Positions 35,950-49,108 of a stretch of 64,000 nt of DNA are shown here, piece by piece (position 1 is the stretch's first letter; each line of letters opens with the position of its first letter). Location of the stretch: positions 620,001-684,000 of the forward strand of contig MCFL01000002.1 of the NCBI GenBank assembly GCA_002102555.1, given 5' to 3'. The position numbers and the translations under genes are program-made. The notes below the pieces were generated by a model. It had not been told where the DNA came from, ran no database searches, and saw nothing but the letters and a program-made list of their open reading frames with translations. This DNA comes from Catenaria anguillulae PL171. Taxonomy: Eukaryota; Blastocladiomycota; Blastocladiomycetes; Blastocladiales; Catenariaceae.

Positions 35950-37787
35950 ATGCATCGCCTTCTTCTCTTGCTCTTGACTGCCGCATTCACTTTGCAGGTT
36001 GCACACGCTTGCAGCGACCATTTGTCCCACGATCAAGTCCATCATCTCATTCGCCGCGCAGCAGCATCCACAGCATTCAAGAAAATCACCGCCGCACAAT
36101 TCGAAATCGACTTGTACTGCGACTCCAAGAAGCCCGGATTCTGCGATTTGACTGCCGACATTGTTCGCCGTGCTTGCGTGCGGATCGATTCGGAGCTCAA
36201 GTTTCGCCGTCCCATCAAGATCGTGCTTGCGACCTTCAAACCATGCGACAAGGAAACCCTTGAACCAAGGTGTGCCACGGCAAAGTTTCTTGGCCTTGCT
36301 GCGCCCACGCATTCCTAACCGGTGAGGCACAAGGATGATGGCCAGTTCTTCAGTACCCAAGTGCGCTTATCAGCAACTCGACCTTGTCCCGAATGACCTG
36401 AACATTGCGTACCCGAGCCATGACATGTTTGTCGTATTCAACGAACTTGCACGTTGGACATTTGAAATTCCATCCCGCCGGCGTGTTCCGGCAGACGAGC
36501 CGGTGCGTGCCTGATTCCTTCACTTATTGATCGCATGCGAACGTTCATTGGCTCATTTTTGGCTTCCTCTCAGTACTACGACATGGAGTTGGTCATGACC
36601 CATGAGCTACTCCATGGCTTAGGCCTGTGCATTGTTCCTTCGCTCGACTTCTCATTGGTCCCGTATTCCAATCGTTCCCACCCACGGCTCCCTCGCCCGA
36701 CTTTGGCAACGGCACCGAACTATCGAACGCCGCCAGTGGCTCCAGCGGCAAGCCCGCAGGTCCGTCGCATCCTCGTCGCGCTTTTATCGCTTTGGCTATC
36801 CAACGATTTACGAGCGCTTCATTACCGCATTAACCGTTGCTGACGCCAACCAGACCACGAGCGCCAACGTGACTGTCGGCAACACAAGTTCAACGTAGTG
36901 CCCGTGTACCGGTTCTCGTCCGACTTGCAGTCGGCCGTTGATGATGCCATTAAGAAGGGAGCCATCAAACCCTTGTCTGGACCCAAGGCTGAGCAAGCCA
37001 GCCAAGCATTGGACGTGATCGAGTTGCAGAAGATTGCCGTGGCAAAGGCTGGCCCAGGATACGACCCCACGGACGTGTACAAGGCCCTGTACGCCAACGA
37101 GACGGTGGTATCTTGGATGGAAGGCGCTATGGAACTTGCAACGCGCGGGGGTCGCTGGACTTTCATCCAAATCTTTGGCAACCTGCGGCCGGGCAACTCT
37201 GCTCGCTCAAGGTGCCTGCCCGTTCGTTCAAGATTGAATCTGGTTCCAAGCCATTCCAACGAGGCACCTCGCTTGCCCACGTCGCGTGGCCGCCCAGGAT
37301 AGCCTCCATCCTTTCCAACTCCAATCAACGAAATGGCATTCCCCGACGTGCCTTCGTTTGCCCTTGGTCGTGGCTCGTCGTCGTCGCTTCCCACCATTGC
37401 TCTTCAACGCGGCACCAACGACAATGGCGCAGGTCCCGTCAGCGCACTTTGGGCCCCAGCAAACGACATGACCAAGACTATCTCATTCACCCAGAGATTC
37501 TTCCTGGTGTCACGTTCCAGCAGTTTATCGATCGAACAAAGGCGCCTTAGTCGGGTATTGGCCCGCGCATCAAGGCCGCACTTGTTGCCATGGGGTACAC
37601 ACCTGCTAACGCAAAGGACTTTATTTCGCGTGCACAAGTTGCAGAGATTGTGCGTGAGGAGGTTCCGATTGCATCGGCAACCAAGAGGGGTGCAGACAAG
37701 ACGGGTGAGGCGAGCATGTTGGTTCGTTCCCACGCTGCTTTGTCGGTGATGGTATTGGCGTCCGCTGCGCTTTGCTTGGGTGTGTAG
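35950..37787 (+). CDS. Secreted zinc metalloprotease, HExxHxxG type, probably GPI-anchored
   Basis: ATG 35950 opens a signal peptide (MHRLLLLLLTAAFTLQVAHA). After it, AAQFEIDLYCDSKKPGFCDL and CVRIDSELKFRRPIKIVLAT form the N-terminal region, with paired cysteines. One or more frame corrections lead to AYPSHDMFVVFNELARWTF. A GT-AG intron near 36502-36571 joins to YYDMELVMTHELLHGLG, whose zinc motif HELLHGLG starts at 36601. The rest shows LLIGPVFQSFPP, FGYPTIYERFITA, VPVYRFSSDLQSAVDDAI and FKIESGSKPFQRGTSLAHVA. The last exon ends in a Ser/Ala spacer and hydrophobic tail (LSVMVLASAALCLGV), as in GPI-anchored proteins. Similar unnamed zincins occur in zoosporic and zygomycete-grade fungi (recalled, not searched). 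Peptidase activity is inferred from the motif. Confidence 0.65.
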
Positions 37788-38010
37788 ATATATGTAGATG
37801 CTGGTGATTTTGTTGAGGATGACTTTGTATATAAATGAAATGAATGCACATCTGAAATGAACATGGATCAAGCTCACGGAGGTGACCAATTCCTTCACAG
37901 AGCTTTGTAACAAGAGATATAGACTCACATCGAAATTCACAGCAATAACAGAACATCTGATACATGACAACGTAGACGCCAGCGCTCTTCCATTTGCAAA
38001 TCTGCCACTG

Positions 38011-39147
38011 ATGGAGCGTTTCCTGCCGTACTCGCAGCTGGTCGAGCTATGCAATGCGCTGGAATCGGCATGTGACATGGCAGGCGACAATGGCCTCATT
38101 GCCTCGCCATCCTCATCTGGACCTGGCCAAGCCAACGCTGAAGCTTCAAGTCATGCTTCGCCATGCAGCAAACCCGCTTCCGCAATTACAGTCACGATCC
38201 CGCGCCAGCAACTCATGCCCTCGATTCCCTCTCCATCATCTCCTGGATCCAACGCCGTCTCAACAGTCTCGGTTATAACCACCTGCCCGGAAATCCCTTC
38301 TTTACCATCAACAAACGCGCGTCCGCACGCGCCCTGGGCCATGTCGCGGCAAGCATGTTCGCGGCTGGATTGCCCATCAAGTGTCTCGAGGCGGTTGTCT
38401 TGTCCATGTGGCTCATTTCGGAGGTGTTGCCTGCGGGGATCTCTTCAGTGCCAATTGCATTCAAGTCCATCATCAACTTGCCTGAATGCGAGCTACCCGG
38501 AACGGCGGCAGGCAAGCAGTATCGACACATTGTGCTGGCTGTCGCACATCATTCAAGCAGTGCCGTGGCCGGCGAAAGCGGCGAGGTATGGGGTGCGCTT
38601 GGATTGAGCCGTCGCAAGGACCTCATGAACAAGCTGTTTCAGTACAAGTCGCTTGCCGACCTGATTGATGAGTATCTGCTCGCGTACGGAAACAGTATGA
38701 TCTGTCTTCGCAATCGTCAGATACGAATGCGATTGGCTTCTGACATTGACGTGCAGATGGGCATGAGGTCGTTAAGGTCAAGATTGGTCTGCCTGCACCG
38801 AAAAACATGGGAATTTCGACAAGCCCGATTGTGTGGAAAGTACGAATACACCTCCGTGTCCGAACAATGCGATGCTGAAGACTGGCTGACTTCTTCATGG
38901 CATTTCTCAGCATCTTGTGCTTCGAATCAGCCCATTTCTCCCTTCGAATGTTCAGACGGCTGACTCGGACAACTCGTCAGCTCCAACAACACCAAGCTCC
39001 TCGTTGCGGCGTGCGAGTCAATTGTCCATTTCACAACGACAGACCGTAGCCACGTTCTGGCGAGATGTCCGACCAACGGGAGCGACATCAAGTTATTCAT
39101 GTCCCCAGTCACCTGTTCGAGGTGGGATGCTCCGCGGTGGCTCGTAG
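38011..39147 (+). CDS. Vasohibin-type tubulin carboxypeptidase
   Basis: Vasohibins remove the C-terminal tyrosine of alpha-tubulin. The core in one frame (38163-38690) has RRLNSLGYNHLPGNPFF, then GLPIKCLEAVVLSMWL with the catalytic Cys codon at 38382. YRHIVLAV carries the His codon at 38526, and WGALGLSRRKDLM the Ser codon at 38607. LIDEYLLAYGN follows, and a short intron (about 38695-38756) joins to EVVKVKIGLPAP and SPIVWK, the usual strand after the triad. Upstream, MRWNRHVTWQATMASLP and LAKPTLKLQVMLR in another frame look like the substrate-groove region, so one base is missing near 38160. The exact start is unsure (38011 is a candidate). A Ser/Thr-rich tail may run to 39147. Inserts of about 10-13 residues lie between Cys, His and Ser relative to animal enzymes. 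No small vasohibin-binding protein gene was seen nearby. Confidence 0.8.
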
Positions 39148-39255
39148 GCGGCCGTTTATACAAAGGAAATCAGTTAGACATTTACATCATACACTCTAAA
39201 TGACATTGAACTGGGAAGCACATGACAATGCCATCATCAATTTGCACAAATGCGC

Positions 39256-41275
39256 TCACTGCTTGCGCGCCCGCTTGGTATCCACGCCGCTTGCCTCATG
39301 CCCGCCCTCGGGCTCCTTGCGAACAGGCGGCGGAGGAGGCGGAACCAAAGCGCCCTTTGGCGGCGGCGGCGGCACGGCCCGTCCCGGAGGTGGGGGCGGA
39401 GGCACATTAGCGCCCCTGGGCGCCATGGGCGGCTGCATGGGCGCCGACCCGGGCAATCCGCCCGTCATGAGCGCCGCTCCCATCAATGTTTGCGGCCGTG
39501 CAGGCAACATGCGATCCTGGTCACCCGTCTCGACCAACCCTTTGCTCTTGTGAATGGCGGCAATCTGTTCCTCAAGCGGCACAATCTCCTTGCTCTTCAT
39601 GGTGGCCTGCGCAATGGATCCCGTGTGCCCGTCCCAAATGACCTTTTGCTTGGCCGCCTGCCGCTGCCGCTCGGCATCCTCTTCGAGCTTGCGCTTGAGA
39701 TCGAGCTCGTCGCCGCCAAAGATGTCCTTGCGGTAATCCGAAAAGTTCTTGAGTGCAGCAACCACGTGGTCGCCTTCCTCGACCAGGTTGGTGTCGCGGC
39801 GCGCATTGGCGGCGGCTTGGCGCTGCTCGCGCCATTTCGGGTCGAGCAGCTCGATACGCATGTGCTCCTCCATTTGCGAGTCCGGGATCGCAAGCCCGCA
39901 TCGTTCGCAAATGGTGGTGGATTCGCCCGCTTGTGCTTTGCGTTGCATGACGGTGGACCGGATTTTCATGGGGCCAACAGCAAGCGGCGCAGTAGGCAGG
40001 GACGGTTTCGAGGGTGCGGCTGTGGATGATGGGGTTGGCGTGGCCGAAGACGAGGACGTGTCGTCGTCGTCCATGTCCATGTCCATGTCCATATCCTCCT
40101 CGTCTTCCTCTTCGTCTTCTTGATCGTCCTTGACGGCCTCTACCACCTTTTGCACTGAAGGCGCCGGTGCAGCCACCGGCTTGGCACTGGTGCTCCTCCC
40201 CAATCCGTACTTTTGCCGCTTGATCAAGGTTGCCTGATGCTGCAACGCCAGCATGGTTGTTGGCGCAGGCAAATCCACCTCGCTGTCATACTCTGTAATC
40301 TCGAGCGTCTGCACAACAACGAAATCCTGCCAATCGATACTGGCATAGGCCCTGCGCTCGGCCTCGACCTCCTTGTCGTGCTTTGCCTGCTGCTTTGCCT
40401 CCCACTGGGCATACTTTGCGCGTTTTTGAATGCGGCGCACGATCGGGTAGTGCTTGTGCTCGACCGTGTCCGCGAGTTTGGTGAGAAGTGCGGGTGGTGC
40501 GGCAAACACCTTGGCGTATTGTTCGACAAGTTGTGTGAAGAGCGGAAAGAGTGGGTGGGTTGGTTGAAGAAAGTCGAATTCGGGGTTGCGCGATTCGCGT
40601 TGTGTGAGTTGGTGCAAAAACGCACGGCCATTGCGGGCAACGTATTGTGCGGTGAGCTTGATGATGTCACTATTGATGAACCAGTCGCTGTTAAATCGGG
40701 AAGGGATATGACGGTATTTCGTAAAAGATACGTACAGGTCGCGAGCAGACATGACGGGTGGGTCAAGCATGAACTCGAAAGCGGGCGGGCGTTCAGGGAC
40801 AACTTCCTTTGGCTTTTGCGGCGGCGCGGAATGCTCTTGCTAGGTATAGAACAACAAGCGCCCGTCGTGGTCAGTCTCTCACGCTTGGAAGGCAAACAGC
40901 CGATAGGTGGAAGACAGAAACGCACCGCAGCCTCTTGCTCATCGGCCGCCTGCTGCTGTGCACTTGCCTCGGCACTCAACGACGCCCTGCCCGACCGATA
41001 CTCGCTCAGTTTCCATTGGTAGTACGGGTGGTAAGGGTCGGCCGGGTTCAAGAAGCAGAAGCGGGCATTGTTGACTTCGCGCTCGCGGATCACGCCCTCG
41101 AGCTGCGGGCCGTTCTTGGCCACAAAGCCCGCAGTCTTGTCTGCAATGTTGCGGATCTCTGGCGGGGGAAGAATGACTGAGTCGGGCACGGCGGATGATG
41201 ATGATCCATTGGTATGCCATTGCCATTGGCATTGGCTTTGGGGTTGCCGTTGGCGGCAGCTGTTGCGTCGGCCAT
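39256..41275 (-). CDS. SF3A1: Splicing factor 3A subunit 1 (Prp21)
   Basis: Subunit of the U2 snRNP SF3a complex. ATG 41275 gives MADATAAANGNPKANANGNG, then a missing base near 41225 shifts into VPDSVILPPPEIRNIADKTA. The first SURP module contains FVAKNGPQLEGVI and NARFCFLNPADPYHPYYQWK. An intron (about 40930-40840) and a second one (about 40750-40685) surround RPPAFEFMLDPPVMSARDL. The second SURP module reads IIKLTAQYVARNGRAFLHQL and NPEFDFLQPTHPLFPLF. The central region has YASIDWQDFVVVQTLEI, an acidic Asp/Glu/Met run, and ICERCGLAIPDSQMEEHMRI. The end is Pro-rich with PPPPPP blocks and KRARKQ at the stop. The ubiquitin-like domain at the C-terminus of animal SF3A1 is absent. Confidence 0.92.
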
Positions 41276-41737
41276 GGTTGGGATCTCAGTGGGTCCGTTC
41301 TGCCAGTGCGAGGTATCCAAGCGTTGAATGCCGTGGGTTTGGCTCAAGCATTCATTGCCAGTGTTGATTAATCAGGCACGTGTTCACGATACAGTCATAC
41401 TTTTTTCAATTCAATTGGAAGAACGTTCCATTGGGCGATCTGACGCGGGGTGGGTCCGTCGATCGCGTTGTCGTCTCACATCTCACAACTGCCCACTCGC
41501 GCTCACACGCCTCACACGCACTCACACGCACCACACGCACTCACACGCACTCACACGCGGATGGGGTTTGGCGCTGCTCGCAGACCAAACATTTTCTTGG
41601 CAGCGCGGCACGGGAACAAGAAATAGAAAGGTGGATATACAGATTCGCACAATGGGCGGAAGAGCAAGAAAACAGACAAGCAACGGAGATGGAGATGGCA
41701 GATACAACAAACACAAACGAAGAAACACTTCACACGC
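41276..41737. other. Spacer between SF3A1 and MCM3
   Basis: Holds the SF3A1 promoter and the 3' flank of MCM3. The CACACGCACT-type repeat at 41501-41559 is the only structure seen. Confidence 0.4.
41501..41559. repeat. Short imperfect tandem repeat (CTCACACGCA type)
   Basis: About six imperfect copies of a 9-10-base unit with the core CACACGC, lying upstream of SF3A1. Confidence 0.85.
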
Positions 41738-44535
<2,798 letters not shown>

Positions 44536-44816
44536 GGTGTGTGGTGTGTCATACTGTGCATGTACTGGGGGTTAGAGACAGACTGAGCAAACAGAGATCA
44601 CGTTCGGTGGCAGTGGCAGTGACGGTGCCAATCAAGATCAACTGCGACTGGAGTGCATCTGCGGACATTTTGCGCGCGCACGTGACGCACATTCCACATT
44701 CCCGATCCTCTTTCCATGTCGATGTATCTATTCATCTTTTCGTTAGTGTATCCAATGAATGAGAAAAATGGACTCGATGCAATCCCTGTAAATCATCCAG
44801 TCAATAAAAACAAACA
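44536..44816. promoter_or_regulatory. Divergent promoter of MCM3 and SYS1
   Basis: The 281 bases between the two ATGs must serve both genes. A possible MluI-type element (ACGCGT) was looked for and not found; GCGCGCACGTGACGC at about 44674 contains a CACGTG E-box. Confidence 0.4.
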
Positions 44817-45630
44817 ATGTCGCAGTTTCGCTCCTCAACCTTCGACCCGTACCTCATCGCCTCCCAAATCGCCACGCTCCAGTCGGCCTTCTACCTCTCC
44901 ACGTCCGCACTGACCCTGCTCGGATGCTTTTCGCGTGGCGCTGACGTCTCCCTCGACACCATCCTCGCCTACCCTTCGCTCTCGTCCGACGCTGACACCG
45001 GCCTGGGTCGTCTTCTTTGCTTATGTCCTGAACGCCGTGCCATGGCCTTCTGCTCGTGCCCATTGTCGGCCGCGCACGCCTCGTCCTCGACTTTACTGCA
45101 CGCTCCACGGGTTCCACTTGCTCTTCTCCATCATCTACAACGACTGGGCTTTTCCCTGGACGTCCATGTGGTGGGCTGCCAATCTCTTGGGCGTCCTCAT
45201 CACCTCCACGCTGGGCGAGCGCCTGTGTTTGAAAAAGGAACTCGAACCCATTCGGTGGTGTTGGACCAAGGCACGCCAAGCGCAAGACCAAGGTCGGAGG
45301 CGGATCGAGCGGTTTGTTGGCCAAAGCAACCAGCAGCAGTTCTGGGACTGGCAAGGCGGACCATCCGCGCAGGCCACATCGGCATCTGGAGACGCGTGGC
45401 CATTGCAAAACTTGTGGCGCAATGATGTGGGAAGCAGCACGCTGAGGGGAAGCAACAGTGGAGCAGCTCATGGTTTGGTTGCTTCTGGTCAAGCCACCAG
45501 TCCAGGTGGTGGCGGCACGGATAGTCTGGCCTTGTTGCCGAGTCCATCGGCAGCGTCACTGACACCGGTTGGGAATGGGAGCGGAACTGGGCAGGCAGTG
45601 GAGGGAACAGCAGTGGGGAAGACGGTTTGA
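44817..45630 (+). CDS. SYS1: SYS1-like Golgi membrane protein
   Basis: Sys1 is a four-pass Golgi protein that recruits the Arl3/ARFRP1 GTPase. ATG 44817 gives the diagnostic start FDPYLIASQIATLQSAFYL, then helix 1 (LSTSALTLLGCF). Frame corrections near 44990 and 45050 expose AWVVFFAYVLNAV, LLLVPIVGRARLVLDFT, LHGFHLLFSIIYNDWAFP and WWAANLLGVLITSTLGERLC. KKELEPI then matches the end of the conserved domain. A further 120 residues follow that are rich in Gly/Ser/Gln and end at 45630; this tail is not part of typical Sys1. It is divergent from MCM3 and convergent with the seven-pass gene 50 bases away. Confidence 0.82.
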
Positions 45631-45679
45631 TTTGATTTCTTGTCGTCTTCGTTTGTGGGACTGGAATACATTCATGACT

Positions 45680-47108
45680 TTATACCCTCCCTCCCTTCGG
45701 TTTGCACGGAACATTGTCTATTGTTGAAACAATCCAAAGTACTAATCTTTTCACCACCAGCGCTATTGGCGGCGCCGGTTTGGTCGTTGCCTCGACCAAC
45801 TTTTCCTTGGCAACAGCGTTGCCTGACGATGGAAACACAACATGCGTGACCGCCCCACCGCCAGCGCCTCCATACGCGCCGATAGTACTGAGCATCATGG
45901 ACGAATTTATTTGCTTTGCGGCCTCGGTCTTCTCCTTTGCCCTATTGTATCGCCGCCGGTAGATTTGCTCAAATGACGCCTAAACGATTCCCACGCAATG
46001 ACCATCGTAGTTTAGCTCCAGTTCGAGTCGTCTCGATGCCACGCAAGAATCGTACCTCCAAAACTACAATCGCCACCCTGAGAACATCGTACACACAGTT
46101 TTTTCGTGATAAGCGGCATGTGCAAGCTCGCCGGTGCAGCGCTGAGCCCAATGTAAACCAGCCAGCCGCGATTTCCCCAATCGTCAAGTACCAAAACGCA
46201 GACGCAACCGACTTTTCGCCCACATCGCGCGTTGGCGCAGACTTCTCCGTCGGCTGCGCGGACGTCGAAGACAGCACAAACGACGCAATGGATCGCGCCG
46301 CAATACTGGGCGCCTTGCTCATGGGCACCCTGACGCTACCTTTATTTCCTGCCACCGACGACAAATCATTGCCTACGCCTGTACCTCCAGTTCGTGTCGA
46401 GACAGCCCCGCTCACTCCTCCAACCGCCATACTCGACCCAGACCCTAACGTGCCCGCGGACCCGCCGCCCGCGCCCGTTGCCGTGTACGTGCCCCTGCCC
46501 ACCGTCTTGTGCACCCACGCAAATCTCAAGCTCCAAGCGCAAAACCCTACGTTAATGAGCGGAAACACGGCCCCCGCCACTGTCCCATACCACGGCAACG
46601 TCCACAAGTACATCCATGCATCCAGCGTGCCCAAGTGCATCGACTCGAGTGTTGCGACCCACAAGCCAGCAGTGGCCAGGCCGTACCCGAGTGCACACGT
46701 CAGGTATGCGACCCAAAGGGCACGTGCGTGCGTTGCGGGTGACGCAACGAGGATCAGGATGCGACGAAGTACCGCGATCGTGTGCAGTGGTGCAAACCCG
46801 ACGAAAAAAACGGTGCGTGCGAGGTAATAGTGAAGCAGGTTGGTCGGTAAACCCAGGTGAATTAGGATCAGGGCACTCGTGTTTGAAATCAGTGACCCGA
46901 GGTTGAAGAGTGTGCTGGTAAAGAGCAGCAGCAGGCGCGGGTGACGTGTTGAGCGCACACGGGGCACAATGAGTGCGAGCGAATGCAGCGTCAGGAGAAA
47001 GGTGAGCAGGAGCGATGCCGACGCGATGGTCAGGTTGAGGTGCGAAAGCCAACTTGGTGGCCCCGAGATGGTATGGTGCAATGGTGGCGCTGAAGCAGAA
47101 GCAGTCAT
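45680..47108 (-). CDS. Seven-pass membrane protein, paralogue A
   Basis: ATG 47108. Hydrophobic helices appear in order: LTIASASLLLTFLLTLHSLA; LLLLFTSTLFNLGSLI; YYLARTVFFVGFAPLHTIAV with LRRILIL; ALWVAYLTCALGYGLATAG; TLPWYGTVAGAVFPLINVGF. A polar loop of about 110 residues (Gly/Ser/Thr-rich) follows, then ASAFWYLTIGEIAAGWF and YDVLRVAIVVLE. A GT-AG intron (about 46065-45982) joins VVLE to ASFEQIYRRRYNRAKEK. The cytosolic tail ends at 45680. The same helices, the same loop position and the same last intron recur in the gene at 49109, and a looser version in the gene at 47377. The layout (seven helices, large third intracellular loop, charged tail) resembles a receptor, but no GPCR class signature was recognised. 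Confidence 0.6.
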
Positions 47109-47376
47109 GGTTGTGTGCTACATGGCATGGCGGGGTGAGGGCAAAGTTTGCACGAAGAGAGAGATCGAGCCGAGTGACTTGCATTGTACACTCTCCGCCA
47201 CGGAATCGGAGCGTGCCCAGCGCAATCATCATGTCGACCCGAAATCGGGCGGCATGGTTTTTGTTCGCGTATGAGGCGAAATCCGCTGCGGACAAAACAG
47301 CCATCCGTGACATGGCATTAGGAAGACTCAAGACATCATGTATTTGTTTTACCGCCTAGGATAGATGCGGTGCAGG

Positions 47377-48764
47377 TCAACCCAACGATCTGCGCTCCTC
47401 CAAAGATCTCACGGATCCACCCGAGCTCAACAACCCTGAGCCACCAGGCATCATAGCCGGTAGGATGACTGCCTCCTGCCTCCACCCGGTGTTTCCACCA
47501 ACCGATCCTCCCCATTCCCACTCCCACCATGCTGCCCGACCCCATCTCACGACTTGCCAAACTCCTTCTACCAGACGCGGCACGACTTCTGGCCTCCTGC
47601 TTCTGATACGCAAACCGATAACCATCTCGAGTGACGCCTCGGCCACCGCCAACAAACTACCCACATGAGGAGAAACAGTTTCGCGTCCACACAGTGCCCA
47701 CGCATACGGCGTGGCATTCATGCCAATGTACACGATCCAGATGAGAATCTCTGCACCGGAAACAAGCCAAAACGTGCGCGTGGCCGCATCTTGCGCGGGC
47801 GTCTTTGGCACGGCCGCCGTGGCCGCGGCGGTGCGTTTTGCTGCTGCTGCAGCAGACAGCGCACGCATCATGGGCACTTGTGCAGAGGCAACAATGGACC
47901 CGCCTGACATGCTCAATGACTTTGCGAATGGCGCGAGTCGCGCGGCACGCAGCGGGCTTGCGTGCGTCGCGATCGGCGCGTAAGGGCGTTTGGGGCCAGA
48001 GCTTGAGCGCGGCGGGAGGACGAGCGCGGGTGTGCTGGATGACGACGAGGATGACGGCACCAAGGTTGGATTGGATGTGACTGTTGGCGCGGTCTTTGCA
48101 GCAAGTCTGACGGCTTGCGTGGGCGGTTGAAGCGGTGGTGCGACAACAGCCACTCGTTGTAGGTTGAATGCGCGGTGGATGGACCAAGCACAGGCAGCCA
48201 GGTTTGAGACTGGAAAAATGACGGCTGCTACGATGCTGTGTGTTGGAAAAAGCCAGCTCCAAAGCCAATATGGAGTGTTCCCACGGCCGCAACAGTGTGA
48301 GCGATGGTCCACATGGAGTGCACGGCAAGTGCGTAGGCAACAAGGCTAATCATGTGCAAAACCCCCAAGAATTTGCGTCGTGCGGCCTTGTTGGATACGA
48401 GGAGGGCAACCCGATGGCCCACTGCCAATAAATGGGTGACGGCCGGCAGCAGGAACGAAAATGTCCGAACAATGTAATACGACAGGACGTCGACCCCGCC
48501 GTGGGTCTCTATGCTGTCAACGACGCGCATGTTATTGAGCGTGTCGATGAGAAAGAGGCCAGCGGTTGCAATCACCAGGATTGGCCGCGCGTGCTTTGTT
48601 GCAGTCGCACGAGGGTAGACGAGGATGATAGTCCCGATACATGAAGCCAAGGTGATGCCCATGCACGCATAGGGAGCCACGAGGTACGTCGACGTCAAAA
48701 TGTCGTTGGGACCAGTGACGGTCCACCGAAGCGTTTCTTGACTGGCTAGTTGTGTGTCATTCAT
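47377..48764 (-). CDS. Seven-pass membrane protein, paralogue B
   Basis: ATG 48764. Helices: STYLVAPYACMGITLASCIG; ILVIATAGLFLIDTLNNM; YYIVRTFSFLLPAVTHLLAV followed by HRVALLVSN; MISLVAYALAVHSMWTIAH; after a missing base near 48235, SIVAAVIFPVSNLAACAWSI. A long Ala/Ser/Pro-rich loop follows, then TRTFWLVSGAEILIWIVYIG and SLLAVAEASLEMVIGLRIRS. The tail runs to 47377. It aligns with paralogue A in the third helix (H-x-x-AV with a basic pair, then ILVLI-like), the loop position and the FW-LxxxE helix, but is more diverged. The conserved ART or RTF before helix 3 and the acidic residue in helix 6 recur in all three. Confidence 0.55.
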
Positions 48765-49108
48765 GGCGCTTGTATGCGATATCCTGCGAATGTCTTGGCG
48801 CTGGTAAGCCGGGTATAGTTTTTCATGGACTGGTCATTGACGCATGTATGTATTCTTGATTGGGTATGTATGAAGCAATCATTCAGTCCTGTATTATTCA
48901 TTCATTTCCCATCTGGATCAAGTTGTTGTCTGCTGCGGACATCATTGCGACGCACTTCGAGATCATGAACACAGAGCCAAGCTTGAAGTCAAAAACTTGA
49001 CCAAGCGAATGAAATCACGTATCCCAGCTGTCTGCAATGAAAGGATTTTGATCTATTTGCGACAACAGCAAGTGACCAGAGCGCACGCCCTATTTTCCGT
49101 GAGAACGA
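48765..49108. other. Divergent spacer between paralogues B and C
   Basis: 344 bases between two oppositely oriented family members, AT-rich in part. No other feature is seen. Confidence 0.4.
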
